Part shown: positions 17,115 to 26,129 of the stretch, piece after piece
Layout: every line of letters begins with the position of its first letter
Numbering within the stretch: position 1 is the stretch's first letter
Assembly (NCBI RefSeq): GCF_023243115.1
Contig: NZ_CP085081.1
Coordinates: forward strand, 1,798,001 to 1,862,000
Reading direction: 5' to 3'
DNA from: Sediminicoccus sp. KRV36
GTDB lineage: Bacteria; Pseudomonadota; Alphaproteobacteria; Acetobacterales; Acetobacteraceae
Length of the DNA: 64,000 nucleotides
Made by a program: the position numbers and the translations under genes
Notes under the pieces: generated by a model
Told to the model about the DNA's origin: nothing
Database searches by the model: none
Seen by the model: only the letters and a program-made list of their open reading frames with translations

Positions 17115-18674
17115 ATGCGCAAGCCATCCTGGCGCGCCGCCCTGCTCGGCGGTTTCCTCGCCTTCGCCACCCTGCCGGCGACCGCCACGACCTTCACCTG
17201 GGCCACGGCGAACGACATTCTGGGCCTCGACCCGCACGCCAACAACCATGGCGTCACCAACGCCATGAAATCCAACATGTATGAGCCGCTGGTGCGGCGT
17301 GAGGCCGATGGCTCGCTGCGCCCGGCCCTGGCCGAGCGCTGGGAAACCCCGAGCCCCACCACCTGGCGCTTCCATCTGGCGCGCGGCGTGCGCTTCCATG
17401 GCGGCCAACCCTTCACCGCGGCCGATGTGCTCTACAGCCTGGAGCGCGTGCGGCAGAACGACATGGCCTATACCGTCTCCTCCATCACGGCGGCGCGGGC
17501 GATTGACGACCACACGGTGGAATTCGACACGCGCGGGCCGAACCCGATCCTGCTGCAGGATCTCACGCTGTTCTTCATCATGAACCGTGCCTGGATCGAG
17601 GCGAATAACGGCTTCGCCGTCGCCCGCGCAGGCCAGCCGGGGGCCACCAACAGCTTCGTGCAATTGAACGCGAACGGCACCGGCCCCTTCCGCCTGGTGG
17701 AGCGCCTGGCCGATGAGCGCACCGTGCTCATCCCCAACCCCGATTACCGCGAGCGGCTGGACCACGGCATCACCCGCGCCGTCTTCCGCCCCGTTGCCAG
17801 CGCGCCCACGCGCGTGGCGGCGCTGCTGAGCCGCGAGCTGGACCTGATGTATCACGTGCCGCTGCAGGACATTCCGCGCGTGCAGAGTGCCCAGGGCATC
17901 CGCCTGATCCAGGGCCCGACGGCGCGCACCATCTACCTCGCCATGGACACCTCGCGCCCCGAGAGCCTGGAGGCGCCCGGTACGCCGAACCATATGCGCG
18001 ATGTGCGCGTGCGCCGCGCCATGTACCAGGCGATTGATATGGAGACGATCCGCCGCGTCGTGCTGCGCAACTCCACTACGGCCTCCGGCTTGCCCATCGC
18101 GCCCGCGGTCGGCGGCTTCGACGCGGCTTCGAATGAGCGCTTTCCCTTCGATGTGGAGGCCGCGCGCCGGCTGCTGGCGGAGGCGGGGGCCACGAATTTC
18201 CGCGTGGCCCTGGGCTGCCCCAACAACCGCTACGTGAATGACGAGGCGATCTGCCAATCCATCGTCGCCATGCTGCAACGCGCGGGCATCCAGGCGCGGC
18301 TGGATTCCATGCCCTTCGGCCGCTTCCTCCAGCGCGGCGCCAACAAGGAATTCCAGTTCTGGCTGCTGGGCTGGACGCCGGGCAATTTCGACATCACCAA
18401 TCCGGGCCGCGAATTGCTGGGTGAGGGCAGCTTCAACTGGGGCGGCTTCCAGGATGCCGAAATGGCCCGCCTGCTGGGCGAGATCGGCGTGGAAGCCAAC
18501 CAGACCCGCCGCCAGGAACTGGCCCGTGCCTATTGGGCCCGCTTCCGAGAATTGGTGCCGATGATCCCGCTGCACCAGGAGCCGCAGATGTTCGGCGTGC
18601 GGGAGACGGTGGCCGATTTCTCGATGCGGGTTTCAGAGGATCTGGAACTGCGCGGCGTGCGGATGCGGCGCTGA
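17115..18674 (+). CDS. ABC transporter substrate-binding protein, family 5 (peptide type)
   Basis: This 519-aa protein has a signal peptide (RKPSWRAALLGGFLAFATLP, cleavage near residue 22-24) and DppA/OppA features: TANDILGLDPHANNHGVTNA, then FHLARGVRFHGGQPFTAADV near 93-112. The ATG at 17115 follows a GGGAG ribosome site; an in-frame TTG at 17100 was rejected. No permease or ATPase flanks it, so it is the second orphan family-5 protein in the window. It points the same way as the channel-like gene that starts 67 bases later. Confidence 0.9.
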   Translation: MRKPSWRAALLGGFLAFATLPATATTFTWATANDILGLDPHANNHGVTNAMKSNMYEPLVRREADGSLRPALAERWETPSPTTWRFHLARGVRFHGGQPFTAADVLYSLERVRQNDMAYTVSSITAARAIDDHTVEFDTRGPNPILLQDLTLFFIMNRAWIEANNGFAVARAGQPGATNSFVQLNANGTGPFRLVERLADERTVLIPNPDYRERLDHGITRAVFRPVASAPTRVAALLSRELDLMYHVPLQDIPRVQSAQGIRLIQGPTARTIYLAMDTSRPESLEAPGTPNHMRDVRVRRAMYQAIDMETIRRVVLRNSTTASGLPIAPAVGGFDAASNERFPFDVEAARRLLAEAGATNFRVALGCPNNRYVNDEAICQSIVAMLQRAGIQARLDSMPFGRFLQRGANKEFQFWLLGWTPGNFDITNPGRELLGEGSFNWGGFQDAEMARLLGEIGVEANQTRRQELARAYWARFRELVPMIPLHQEPQMFGVRETVADFSMRVSEDLELRGVRMRR

Positions 18675-18741
18675 TCCTGCCCTCGACGCCCGCTTCCCGC
18701 GCATGCGACAATCCAGGGGCGGGCATGGAGAGGCGGGCATC

Positions 18742-19851
18742 TTGAGCAGACGGCATATCATGCGGGCGGGCCCGCTCCTGGCGCTCGCCCTTTTGGTCCT
18801 GGCGCTGAATCCCGGCGGCGCCGCCGCCCAGCCCTCGCCACCCACGCTGACGGTCGCGACGGGAGAGGCTCCGCCCTTCGTGCTGCGGCGGGGAGACGCG
18901 CTCGCGGGTTTCAGCATGGACCTCTGGAACGCCATCGCCGAGCGGATGCGGGTCACCTCGCGCTTCGTGGATCTCGGCCGCCGCAGCGATGACGCGCAGA
19001 TCGAGGCGGTGCGGCGGGGCGAGGCGGATGTGGCGATTTCCGCCATCACCATGACGCCGGCGCGCGAGCAACTCGCCGATTTCACGCTGCCCTATTTCGA
19101 CTCTGGCCTGCAGATCGCCGTGCGCCCGGATGGCGATGATGGCGGCTGGCCGGGCCTGAGCTTCCTGCGCGCGCTGCCCTGGTCCGCCATTGGTGACCTG
19201 GTGCTGGGCGGGGCGCTGATCCTGCTGCTGCTCGCGCATGTGCTCTGGCTGGTGGAGCGGCGCGGCAATCCGCGTTTCCAGAGGGGCTACCCGCGCGGCG
19301 TGGCCGAGGGGCTCTGGGGCGTCATCCTCATCATCGCGACCGGCGAGCATGGTGACCGGGACGAATCCCGCCTGGGCAAGCGGCTGACCATCGCGCTGAT
19401 GTGGCTTTTCGGTGTGGTGCTGATCGCGCAATTCACCGCGACCGTGACCTCGTCGCTCACGGTCCAGCAGATGCAATCCGCCATCCGCGGACCCGAGGAT
19501 TTGCCGGGCAAGTCCATCATCACAGCGCCGGGCGGCACGGCCGAGGCCTGGCTGCGGGAGCGCGGGCTGCCCTACCGGGTCATCACCAGCGCCGAGGAGG
19601 CGCTGCGGCTGCTGCGCGCTGGGCAGGCCCAGGCGATCGTCTATGAGGCACCCACCCTGCGCTACTGGGCGCGCGTCTTCGGGCCAAGCGAGGTGACGCT
19701 GGTCGGCCCGGTGTTCCGACCGGAGAAATACGGCATCGCCGTCGCGGCGGACAATCCGCTCCGGAAACGGATCAACACCGCCCTGCTCGAACTCTACGCC
19801 GAGGGCCGCTATGACGAAATCTACCGTCGCTGGTTCTCGGACCTGCCGTAG
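18742..19851 (+). CDS. Ionotropic-glutamate-receptor-like ligand-gated channel (bacterial iGluR)
   Basis: The protein is 369 aa from a TTG at 18742 that follows GGAGAGG; ATG 18760 is the alternative. Order of parts: signal peptide to about residue 30; binding lobe S1 about 33-128; membrane helix about 149-171; re-entrant pore-loop-like segment about 186-204 (GLWGVILIIATGEHGD); helix about 214-236; binding lobe S2 240-369. S2 opens with SSLTVQQMQSAIRGPEDL, close to the iGluR linker pattern after the third helix. The ligand lobes are like amino-acid ABC binding proteins. The filter region differs from the potassium-type TVGYGD. Ligand and ion are unknown. Confidence 0.85.
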   Translation: MSRRHIMRAGPLLALALLVLALNPGGAAAQPSPPTLTVATGEAPPFVLRRGDALAGFSMDLWNAIAERMRVTSRFVDLGRRSDDAQIEAVRRGEADVAISAITMTPAREQLADFTLPYFDSGLQIAVRPDGDDGGWPGLSFLRALPWSAIGDLVLGGALILLLLAHVLWLVERRGNPRFQRGYPRGVAEGLWGVILIIATGEHGDRDESRLGKRLTIALMWLFGVVLIAQFTATVTSSLTVQQMQSAIRGPEDLPGKSIITAPGGTAEAWLRERGLPYRVITSAEEALRLLRAGQAQAIVYEAPTLRYWARVFGPSEVTLVGPVFRPEKYGIAVAADNPLRKRINTALLELYAEGRYDEIYRRWFSDLP

Positions 19852-19926
19852 AAGGTGATTCGGTGCGGTAAAGGCACCGCAGGCCTGGGCGGTTTCCTCT
19901 GGAGAGGCTCAGGCTTGAGCGCGCGT

Positions 19927-20892
19927 TCAGCCTGGGCGGATGTCGTTCTCGCGTACCACCTGGCTCCATTTCTCCCAATCCGCCGTATAGGCGCGGGTGA
20001 AGGCGGCACGGCCGCCGCTGGTCGGCTCCGCGCCGAAGCCGCGCACGCGGGTGATCACATCAGGCTGGCGGAGAACCACCTCCACCTCCTCGGCCAGGCG
20101 GTCCATGATCGGCTCCGGCGTGCCGCGCGGGGCCAGCAAGCCGCCCCAGAAGCCCACCTCATAGCCCGGCAGCGTTTCACCGAAGGTCGGCACATCCGGA
20201 TAGAGCGGCGAGCGTTCGGCGCTGGTCACGGCCAATGCCCTCAGCGTGCCCTCCTGCAATTGGGCGCGCGGCGTAAACAGCCCGTCATGCGCCAGATCCA
20301 CCTCGCCGCGGATCAGCGCCGTGATGGAGGGCTGGTTGCCGGAATAGGGCACCAGCGTCGGCTCGATGCCGGTGCGGCGCGTCAGCAGCGCCATGGCCAG
20401 ATGGTTCACCGCCCCCGTGCCCGGGTTGGAGATGGTGAGGCGCGGCCCACGCTCCCGGGCGAGGGCGATGAATTCGGGCACGGTGCGGGCCGGGAAATCC
20501 GGCCGGCAGACCAGCGCCAGCGGTGCCGAGGAGGCCATCACCACCGGCACCAGCGCCTGCATGGGGTCAATCGTCGTGATGCGGTTCACCAGGATGGCGA
20601 TCAGCGTGGAGGGGGAGGTGAACAGGAAGGTCGTTCCATCCGGCGCCGAGCGCGCCACATGATCCGCCCCCACCACCGTGCTGGCGCCCGGCCGGTTCTC
20701 GACGACGAAGCTGCTGCCGGGAATGCGCTCAACGAGCTTGGCGGCCAAGAGGCGGGCCATGATGTCATTGGCCCCACCCGGCGCGAAGCCGACGACGAAG
20801 CGCACCGGGCGGGCGGGCCAAGCTTGCGCTCGTAAGGGGCCGGCGCTGAGCGCCAGCGTGGGGGCGGCCAGGATGATGGCGCGACGATTCAT
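19927..20892 (-). CDS. Tripartite tricarboxylate transporter binding protein (Bug family)
   Basis: This 321-aa Bug/TctC-like periplasmic protein has a short signal peptide (NRRAIILAAPTLALSAGPLRA) followed by the family start WPARPVRFVVGFAPGGANDI. Bug proteins bind carboxylates and amino acids; most, like this one, have no TctA/TctB genes beside them. The ATG at 20892 was chosen so that the signal peptide starts the protein. It is the first of three Bug proteins in the window. Confidence 0.92.
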   Translation of the reverse strand: MNRRAIILAAPTLALSAGPLRAQAWPARPVRFVVGFAPGGANDIMARLLAAKLVERIPGSSFVVENRPGASTVVGADHVARSAPDGTTFLFTSPSTLIAILVNRITTIDPMQALVPVVMASSAPLALVCRPDFPARTVPEFIALARERGPRLTISNPGTGAVNHLAMALLTRRTGIEPTLVPYSGNQPSITALIRGEVDLAHDGLFTPRAQLQEGTLRALAVTSAERSPLYPDVPTFGETLPGYEVGFWGGLLAPRGTPEPIMDRLAEEVEVVLRQPDVITRVRGFGAEPTSGGRAAFTRAYTADWEKWSQVVRENDIRPG

Positions 20893-20964
20893 GTGGTTCC
20901 TCCCGAGATTTGGCGCGGAGACTCTCACGCGGCGAGCGGGATTGTCCATTGCGGGTTGTGCCCC

Positions 20965-22728
20965 TCAATCCCGATCAAACTGCAAGGCCGCGAGCCGCGC
21001 ATACAACCCGCCATCCGCCACCAGCTCATCATGCGTGCCGATGGCGGTGATCCGCCCGGCTTCCATCACCACGATGCGATCCGCCCGCCGCACCGTCGCC
21101 AGCCGATGCGCCACCACCAGCGTGGTGCGCCCCTGGCTCAGCCGCGCCAGCGCCTGCTGCACCGCCTGCTCGGATTCCGCGTCCAGCGCGCTGGTGGCCT
21201 CATCCAGCAGCAGGATGGGCGGGTCGCGCAGGATGGCGCGCGCAATGGCGATGCGCTGGCGCTGCCCGCCCGAGAGCATGACGCCCCGCGCGCCGAGCGA
21301 GGACGCATAGCCCTGCGGCAGCGCCATGATGAACTCATGCGCGGCGGCGGCGCGGGCGGCTTCCTCCACCTCGGCATCGCTCGCCTCCGGGCGGCCGTAG
21401 CGGATGTTTTCGGCGGCACTCAGGCTGAAGATCACCGGGTCCTGCGGCACCAGGCCCAGCCGCCCGCGCAGATCGGCCGGGTCCAGCTCACGCAGATCCA
21501 CGCCATCCAGCGTGATGCGGCCGGCGGCGGGGTCATAGAAACGCAGCAGTAATTGCAGCACGCTGGTCTTGCCCGCACCCGAGGGGCCGACCAGCGCCAC
21601 TGTCTCGCCCGGCCGCACCGCCAGCGAGAAGCCGTGCAACGCCGCCGCATCGGGGCGGGTGGGGTAGCGGAAGGTCACATCCTCGAAGGCGAAGCGGCCC
21701 TGGGGTGGTTCGGGAAGTGGGGAGGGGTTGGCCGGGGCGGCGATCTCGGGCCGCGTTTGCGTCACCTCGATCAGCCGGTCCGCCGCCGCCGCCGCGCGCT
21801 GGATTTCGCCCCAGAGCTCGCTGATCGTGGCGCCGCTGCTGGCCAGCAGCACGGCGTAGAACACGAAGGCCGAGAGTTCACCGCCCGTCATCCGCCCGGC
21901 GATCACATCCTGCCCGCCCACCCAAAGGCTGAAGGTGATGGCGCCGAAGCACAGCAGGATCACGATGAGGATCAGGAAGGCGCGGCTGCCAATGCGCCGC
22001 AGCGACGCGCCGACGGAAAGCTCCACCTCCGCCGCGAAGCGCTTGCGGTCCTCGCGCTCATGCGTGAAGGCCTGGACGATGCGCAGGCCGTTCAGCGTTT
22101 CCTCGGCGGTGGCGGCCAGATCCGCCACGCGCTCCTGCGCGGTCTTGGAGAGCTTGCGTTCGCGGCGGCCGAACAGCACCAGCGGCACCACCACCAGCGG
22201 CACCACGACGACCACGATGCCCGCCAGCTTGGGGCTGGTCGCGATGAGCAGGCCGAGGGCCCCCGTGGCGGTCAGCGCCGTTCGCAGCCCCATGGAAATC
22301 GCCGAACCGATCAGCGATTGCAGCAGCGCGATATCGGCCGTCATGCGGCTCAGGATATCGCCCGTGCGCGCCGTTTCGAAATAGGTGGGGGAGAGGGTGA
22401 TCACATGGTCGAACACGGCCCGCCGCAGATCGGCCGCCACACGCTCCCCCAGCCAGGAGACGAGGTAGAATCGGGTGGCCGTCGCCACACCCAGGGCCGC
22501 CACCACCGCGAACATGAACAGCGCCGCGTTGTTGAGGCTGCCCGGACTGCGGTCGCCAAAGCCCTGGTCAATCAGCCGTTGCAGCCCCTGGCCCAGCAGC
22601 AGCACGAGGCCGGCCGCCATCAGCAGGGCCGCGGCGGCACCGGCGGTGCGCCCGGCATAGGGTTTCAGATAGGGGAAAAGCAGCCGCAAGGATGCGATGT
22701 TGCGGCTTCGGGGCGTGGGTTCTTGCAT
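20965..22728 (-). CDS. ABC exporter, MsbA/lipid-A-type fused membrane and ATPase domains
   Basis: This 587-aa half-transporter has six membrane helices (about residues 20-310), then an ATPase domain with Walker A GPSGAGKTS, signature LSGGQRQRIAIARAI and Walker B ILLLDEATSALDAESEQ. It is the class of homodimeric exporters that includes MsbA and multidrug exporters; the cargo cannot be read from the sequence. ATG 22728 starts MQEPTPRSR and leaves an 80-bp gap to the divergent Fe-S flavoprotein gene. The longer frame to 22854 would run through that gap. Confidence 0.9.
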   Translation of the reverse strand: MQEPTPRSRNIASLRLLFPYLKPYAGRTAGAAAALLMAAGLVLLLGQGLQRLIDQGFGDRSPGSLNNAALFMFAVVAALGVATATRFYLVSWLGERVAADLRRAVFDHVITLSPTYFETARTGDILSRMTADIALLQSLIGSAISMGLRTALTATGALGLLIATSPKLAGIVVVVVPLVVVPLVLFGRRERKLSKTAQERVADLAATAEETLNGLRIVQAFTHEREDRKRFAAEVELSVGASLRRIGSRAFLILIVILLCFGAITFSLWVGGQDVIAGRMTGGELSAFVFYAVLLASSGATISELWGEIQRAAAAADRLIEVTQTRPEIAAPANPSPLPEPPQGRFAFEDVTFRYPTRPDAAALHGFSLAVRPGETVALVGPSGAGKTSVLQLLLRFYDPAAGRITLDGVDLRELDPADLRGRLGLVPQDPVIFSLSAAENIRYGRPEASDAEVEEAARAAAAHEFIMALPQGYASSLGARGVMLSGGQRQRIAIARAILRDPPILLLDEATSALDAESEQAVQQALARLSQGRTTLVVAHRLATVRRADRIVVMEAGRITAIGTHDELVADGGLYARLAALQFDRD

Positions 22729-22808
22729 GCGTCCGCAGTGTCGCACAAAGCGAGGTGGCGCGCATGAACCGGCTGTCATAGCCTCCGGCAAACGCGAAAG
22801 GGCAAGAG

Positions 22809-24023
22809 TTGAACGAGAATTCCCCATGGGCCCCACCATTGCGCGCGGCCGCACCGCGCGGGCTTTGCACGGATTGCGGTGTCTCCCGCATGGAAAACCC
22901 CAAGGCCTGCGGCACCGCCTGCCAATTCATCGCGCCCGACTACCCGAAGCTGGAAGCCCGCGTGCATGGCCGCGCCCGTGATCCGGCACGGCCGGATGAG
23001 CTGCATTTCGGCCCCTTCCGGCGCATGCTGCGCGCCTCGCTCAAGCTGCCGCTGCCCGGTGCGCAATGGACCGGCATCACCACGCGCCTGGCGGAAAAGC
23101 TGCTGGCGTCAGGGGCAGTGGATGCCGTGCTGACCATGGCGCCCGATCCGGAGGATCACTGGAAGCCCGTGCCCGTGCTGGTGACGAAGCCTGAGGGCAT
23201 GGCCCAGGTGCGCGGCATGCGCATGGGCTATGCGCCGCTGCTGGCGCTCCTCGAACCCGCGCGCGATGCGGGCTACAGGCGCCTGGCCGTCATCGGCATT
23301 CCCTGCCAGGTGCATGCGCTGCGCGCGCTGGAAGCGGAGCTGGGGCTGGAGCGGCTCTATGTCATCGGCACGCCCTGCTCGGACAACACGACGACCGAGA
23401 GTTTTCATACCTTCCTCGACCTGTTGGATGATGACCCCGCTTCGATCACCTACCTCGAATTCCGCGCCGATTATCATGTCGAGCTGCGCTTCACCGATGG
23501 CCGCACGCGCACCATCCCTTTCCTGCAACTCCCCATCTCGAAACTCCCGCCGGATTTCTTCCCGCTGACCTGCCGGACCTGCGTGGACTACACCAACGTC
23601 CTGGCCGATATCACCGTGGGCTATATGGGCGGGCAGGGCGAGCAATGGCTGCTGGTCCGCAACGAACGCGGCGAGGAATTGCTGGGCCTGCTGGGCGATG
23701 AAATCCGCACCGAGGCGCCCGGCAGCAAGGGCAAGCGGGCAGGGGCCGTGAAGGGCTTTCTGGCCAATGTCGAGCGTGCGGCGGGCGGGCTGCCGCTGCG
23801 CCGCATGCCGGATTGGGTGCGCCCCATCGTGGGTTGGCTGATGCCGCGCATCGGCCCGCGCGGGCTGGAATTCGCCCGCACGCGCGTCGAGATGAAGGCC
23901 TGCGAAACCGTGGTGCATCTGCGGCGCGAGGAACCCGCCAGCGTGAAGAACATGGTGCCGGAGCATGTCTGGACGCTGGTGGAGCCATATGGGCTGACAC
24001 CGGGGCCGGGCGAGCGGCGGTAA
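22809..24023 (+). CDS. FrhB/FdhB-family Fe-S flavoprotein (BciB / hydroxymethyl-chlorophyll reductase-like)
   Basis: This 404-aa protein of the coenzyme F420 hydrogenase/dehydrogenase beta family has an N-terminal cluster motif with cysteines at 20, 23, 34 and 38 (CTDCG...CGTAC), a flavin-binding centre with IGIPCQVHALRAL near 161-173 and IGTPCSDNTT, and a second cluster segment LTCRTCVDYTN near 255-265. The layout fits BciB, the ferredoxin-dependent 8-vinyl reductase of (bacterio)chlorophyll synthesis, and plant HCAR. Other FrhB-type reductases share it, and no photosynthesis gene is in the window. It starts at a TTG. Confidence 0.8.
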   Translation: MNENSPWAPPLRAAAPRGLCTDCGVSRMENPKACGTACQFIAPDYPKLEARVHGRARDPARPDELHFGPFRRMLRASLKLPLPGAQWTGITTRLAEKLLASGAVDAVLTMAPDPEDHWKPVPVLVTKPEGMAQVRGMRMGYAPLLALLEPARDAGYRRLAVIGIPCQVHALRALEAELGLERLYVIGTPCSDNTTTESFHTFLDLLDDDPASITYLEFRADYHVELRFTDGRTRTIPFLQLPISKLPPDFFPLTCRTCVDYTNVLADITVGYMGGQGEQWLLVRNERGEELLGLLGDEIRTEAPGSKGKRAGAVKGFLANVERAAGGLPLRRMPDWVRPIVGWLMPRIGPRGLEFARTRVEMKACETVVHLRREEPASVKNMVPEHVWTLVEPYGLTPGPGERR

Positions 24024-24026
24024 GTG

Positions 24027-24082
24027 CTGGGGAGAGCGCTGCTCTCCCCAGACCCCTCTCGCCAGGGAGCAGTGCTCCCTGG
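24027..24082. terminator. Two perfect hairpins with three-base loops
   Basis: Hairpin one (24027-24051) has an 11-bp stem CTGGGGAGAGC around GCT. Hairpin two (24062-24082) has a 9-bp stem CCAGGGAGC around AGT. They lie directly after the FrhB-like stop codon, in the 217-bp gap before the convergent dadA end, and probably end transcription from one or both sides. The remaining gap sequence is G/C-run rich with no gene. Confidence 0.65.
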
Positions 24083-24240
24083 ACCCGCCTTGGGTCGGGC
24101 CATTTGAGGGAGGGGGCGTCGAGGGCGCTCCATTCATCACGCGCGGCACATCCCCCCCCCTCAATTGGCCCCAGTTCCGGGGTCCACGGGGCCTTGGCCC
24201 CTGGCAGGTGGGGTTAGGGGAGGACGGCGTCCTCCCCCGC

Positions 24241-25500
24241 TCACGCCACCGCGTAGCGCGCCGGCGCCAGATCCTCGGCCTCGATATCCGGCGTGCGGTC
24301 GGACATCAGATCGGCCAGTACCCGGGCCGAGCCGCAGGCCATGGTCCAGCCCAGCGTGCCGTGGCCGGTGTTGAGGAACAGGTTCTCGTAGCGCGTGGGG
24401 CCGACGATGGGCGTGCCATCGGGCGTCATGGGCCGCAGCCCGGTCCAGAAGGTCGCGTGCTCGATATCGCCGCCATCGGGGAACAGGTCCCGCACGGAAT
24501 GGGCCAGCGTCTCGCGCCGGGGGCCGCGCAGCTTGAGCGAGAAGCCGGCCAGCTCCGCCGTGCCGCCGACGCGGATACGGTCGCCCAGCCGCGTGATGGC
24601 GACCTTGAAGGTCTCGTCCATGACAGTGGAGACGGGGGCGGCGTCGGCATTGGTGACGGGCATGGTCAGCGAATAGCCCTTCACCGGATAGACCGGCACA
24701 TGCACGGCCAGCGGCCGCAGCAGCTTGGTGGAATAGCTGCCCATGGCCACCACATAACGATCCGCGGTGAAGATGCCGTGATCCGTCTCCACGCCGGTAA
24801 CGTGGCCGGCCAGGCTGTGCAGGCGCTTGATCGTCACACCCTGGCGGAACACCACGCCGGCCGCTTCGGCCATGGCGGCCAGGCGCTGGGTGAACAGATG
24901 CGCATCGCCCGTCTCATCGCCCGGCAGGCGCAGCCCGCCCACATATTTGCCGGCGACGCGGGCCAGTGCCGGCTCCGCCGCCACGCAGCCCGCCGCGTCC
25001 AGCACGTCATAGCGCACGCCGAATTGCTCCAGCACATCGGTATCGGCACCGACGGCGTCCAGCTGCTTTTGCGTGCGGAACAGCTGCAGCGTGCCCTGCA
25101 TGCGCTGGTCATAGGCGATGCCGGTCTCGGCCCGCAGGTCGCGCAGCGCGTCGCGGCTGTATTCGGCGATGCGCACCATGCGCGCCTTGTTGGTGGCGTA
25201 GGCGGCCTCGGTGCAGTTCGCCAGCATGCGGGCGAGCCAGCCGTAAAGCCCGCCATTCGCATAAGGCCAGAGCACCAGGGGCCGGTGGCGCATCATCATC
25301 CATTTCAGCGCCTTCACCGGGATGCCGGGGCCGGCCCAGGGCGCCGAATAGCCGGGCGAGACCTGGCCCGCATTGGCGAAGCTGGTCTCCATGCCCGGCG
25401 CCGATTGCCGGTCCAGCACCGTCACCTCATGGCCGGCGCGGGCCAGATACCACGCGCTGGTGACGCCGATGACGCCGGAACCGAGGATGAGGATGCGCAT
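24241..25500 (-). CDS. dadA: D-amino-acid dehydrogenase, FAD-dependent
   Basis: This 419-aa membrane-associated flavoenzyme oxidises D-amino acids (typically D-alanine) to 2-oxoacids and passes electrons to the respiratory chain. The N-terminal FAD fold [20 protein letters not shown] is intact, as are [20 protein letters not shown] near 40-59 and the C-terminal [16 protein letters not shown]. The length equals that of E. coli DadA. ATG 25500 was chosen so that the protein starts at the FAD fold. It is divergent from an Lrp-type gene, whose product probably activates it in response to alanine or a similar amino acid. Confidence 0.93.
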   Translation of the reverse strand: MRILILGSGVIGVTSAWYLARAGHEVTVLDRQSAPGMETSFANAGQVSPGYSAPWAGPGIPVKALKWMMMRHRPLVLWPYANGGLYGWLARMLANCTEAAYATNKARMVRIAEYSRDALRDLRAETGIAYDQRMQGTLQLFRTQKQLDAVGADTDVLEQFGVRYDVLDAAGCVAAEPALARVAGKYVGGLRLPGDETGDAHLFTQRLAAMAEAAGVVFRQGVTIKRLHSLAGHVTGVETDHGIFTADRYVVAMGSYSTKLLRPLAVHVPVYPVKGYSLTMPVTNADAAPVSTVMDETFKVAITRLGDRIRVGGTAELAGFSLKLRGPRRETLAHSVRDLFPDGGDIEHATFWTGLRPMTPDGTPIVGPTRYENLFLNTGHGTLGWTMACGSARVLADLMSDRTPDIEAEDLAPARYAVA

Positions 25501-25566
25501 GGAAGCCTCCGCGAGGGGGAAGGCTGGAAGATAGGGGCATGGCCCCGGCATTTTCGCGCGTTTTGC

Positions 25567-25629
25567 CGCAGATTATGCGAAGGCGACGAAAGCCTTGCAT
25601 GATTCTGCGAAAGTATCGCAGATGATGCG
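25567..25629. promoter_or_regulatory. Three phased Lrp-like half-palindromic sites in dadA-lrp promoter
   Basis: CGCA-N5-TGCG occurs at 25567-25579 and 25617-25629, with a degenerate copy GCAT-N5-TGCG at 25597-25609. Centres are 30 and 20 bases apart, that is, on one DNA face. They fill the gap between dadA and the divergent Lrp gene, as expected for an autoregulated Lrp operator (inference). Confidence 0.5.
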
Positions 25630-26077
25630 CATGCACGCCCTGGATGACATTGACCTCGCCATGCTGCGCGCCCTGCGCCTCGATGCGCGGATGAGCAATG
25701 CGGCGCTGGCCGCCGCGGTCGGCCTCTCGGCCTCGGCCTGCCTGCGCCGGCTGCGGCTGCTGGAAAGCCGGGGCGTGATCCGCGGCTATACCACCGTCCT
25801 CGATGAACCGGCCGAGGCCGGGGGCGTCACCGTCATCGTTCAGATCACGCTGGAGCGGCAGACCGACCAGCACCTGAAGCGCTTCGAGGCCGCCGTGCGC
25901 CGCTGTGCGGAGGTGCGCGCCTGCTACCTGATGACCGGCATCGCCGATTACCAGCTGCGGGTCGAGGCGCGGGACGCGGCGGATTACGAAAGGATCCACA
26001 AGGAACAGCTCAGCCGGATGCCGGGCGTGGCGCGGATTCAGTCAGGTTTTGCCATCCGGGCCGTGATTCGCGGCTGA
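25622..26077 (+). CDS. Lrp/AsnC-family transcriptional regulator
   Basis: This 151-aa protein has an AsnC-type helix-turn-helix (about residues 6-60; ALDDIDLAMLRALRLDARMS, then LSASACLRRLRLLESRGVI) and a C-terminal RAM ligand domain (about 70-145) ending in a VARIQSGFAIRAVI strand. It faces dadA across phased dyads, so it is the likely amino-acid-responsive activator of D-amino-acid catabolism. The start is uncertain: ATG 25622, 25625 and 25631 and a TTG at 25595 are in frame, and none has a strong ribosome site. Confidence 0.9.
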   Translation: MMRMHALDDIDLAMLRALRLDARMSNAALAAAVGLSASACLRRLRLLESRGVIRGYTTVLDEPAEAGGVTVIVQITLERQTDQHLKRFEAAVRRCAEVRACYLMTGIADYQLRVEARDAADYERIHKEQLSRMPGVARIQSGFAIRAVIRG

Positions 26078-26129
26078 ACGGCGCTTTTTTTGCTGGCGGG
26101 CGGGTGCTTCGCACGTGCAGCATAACCCC

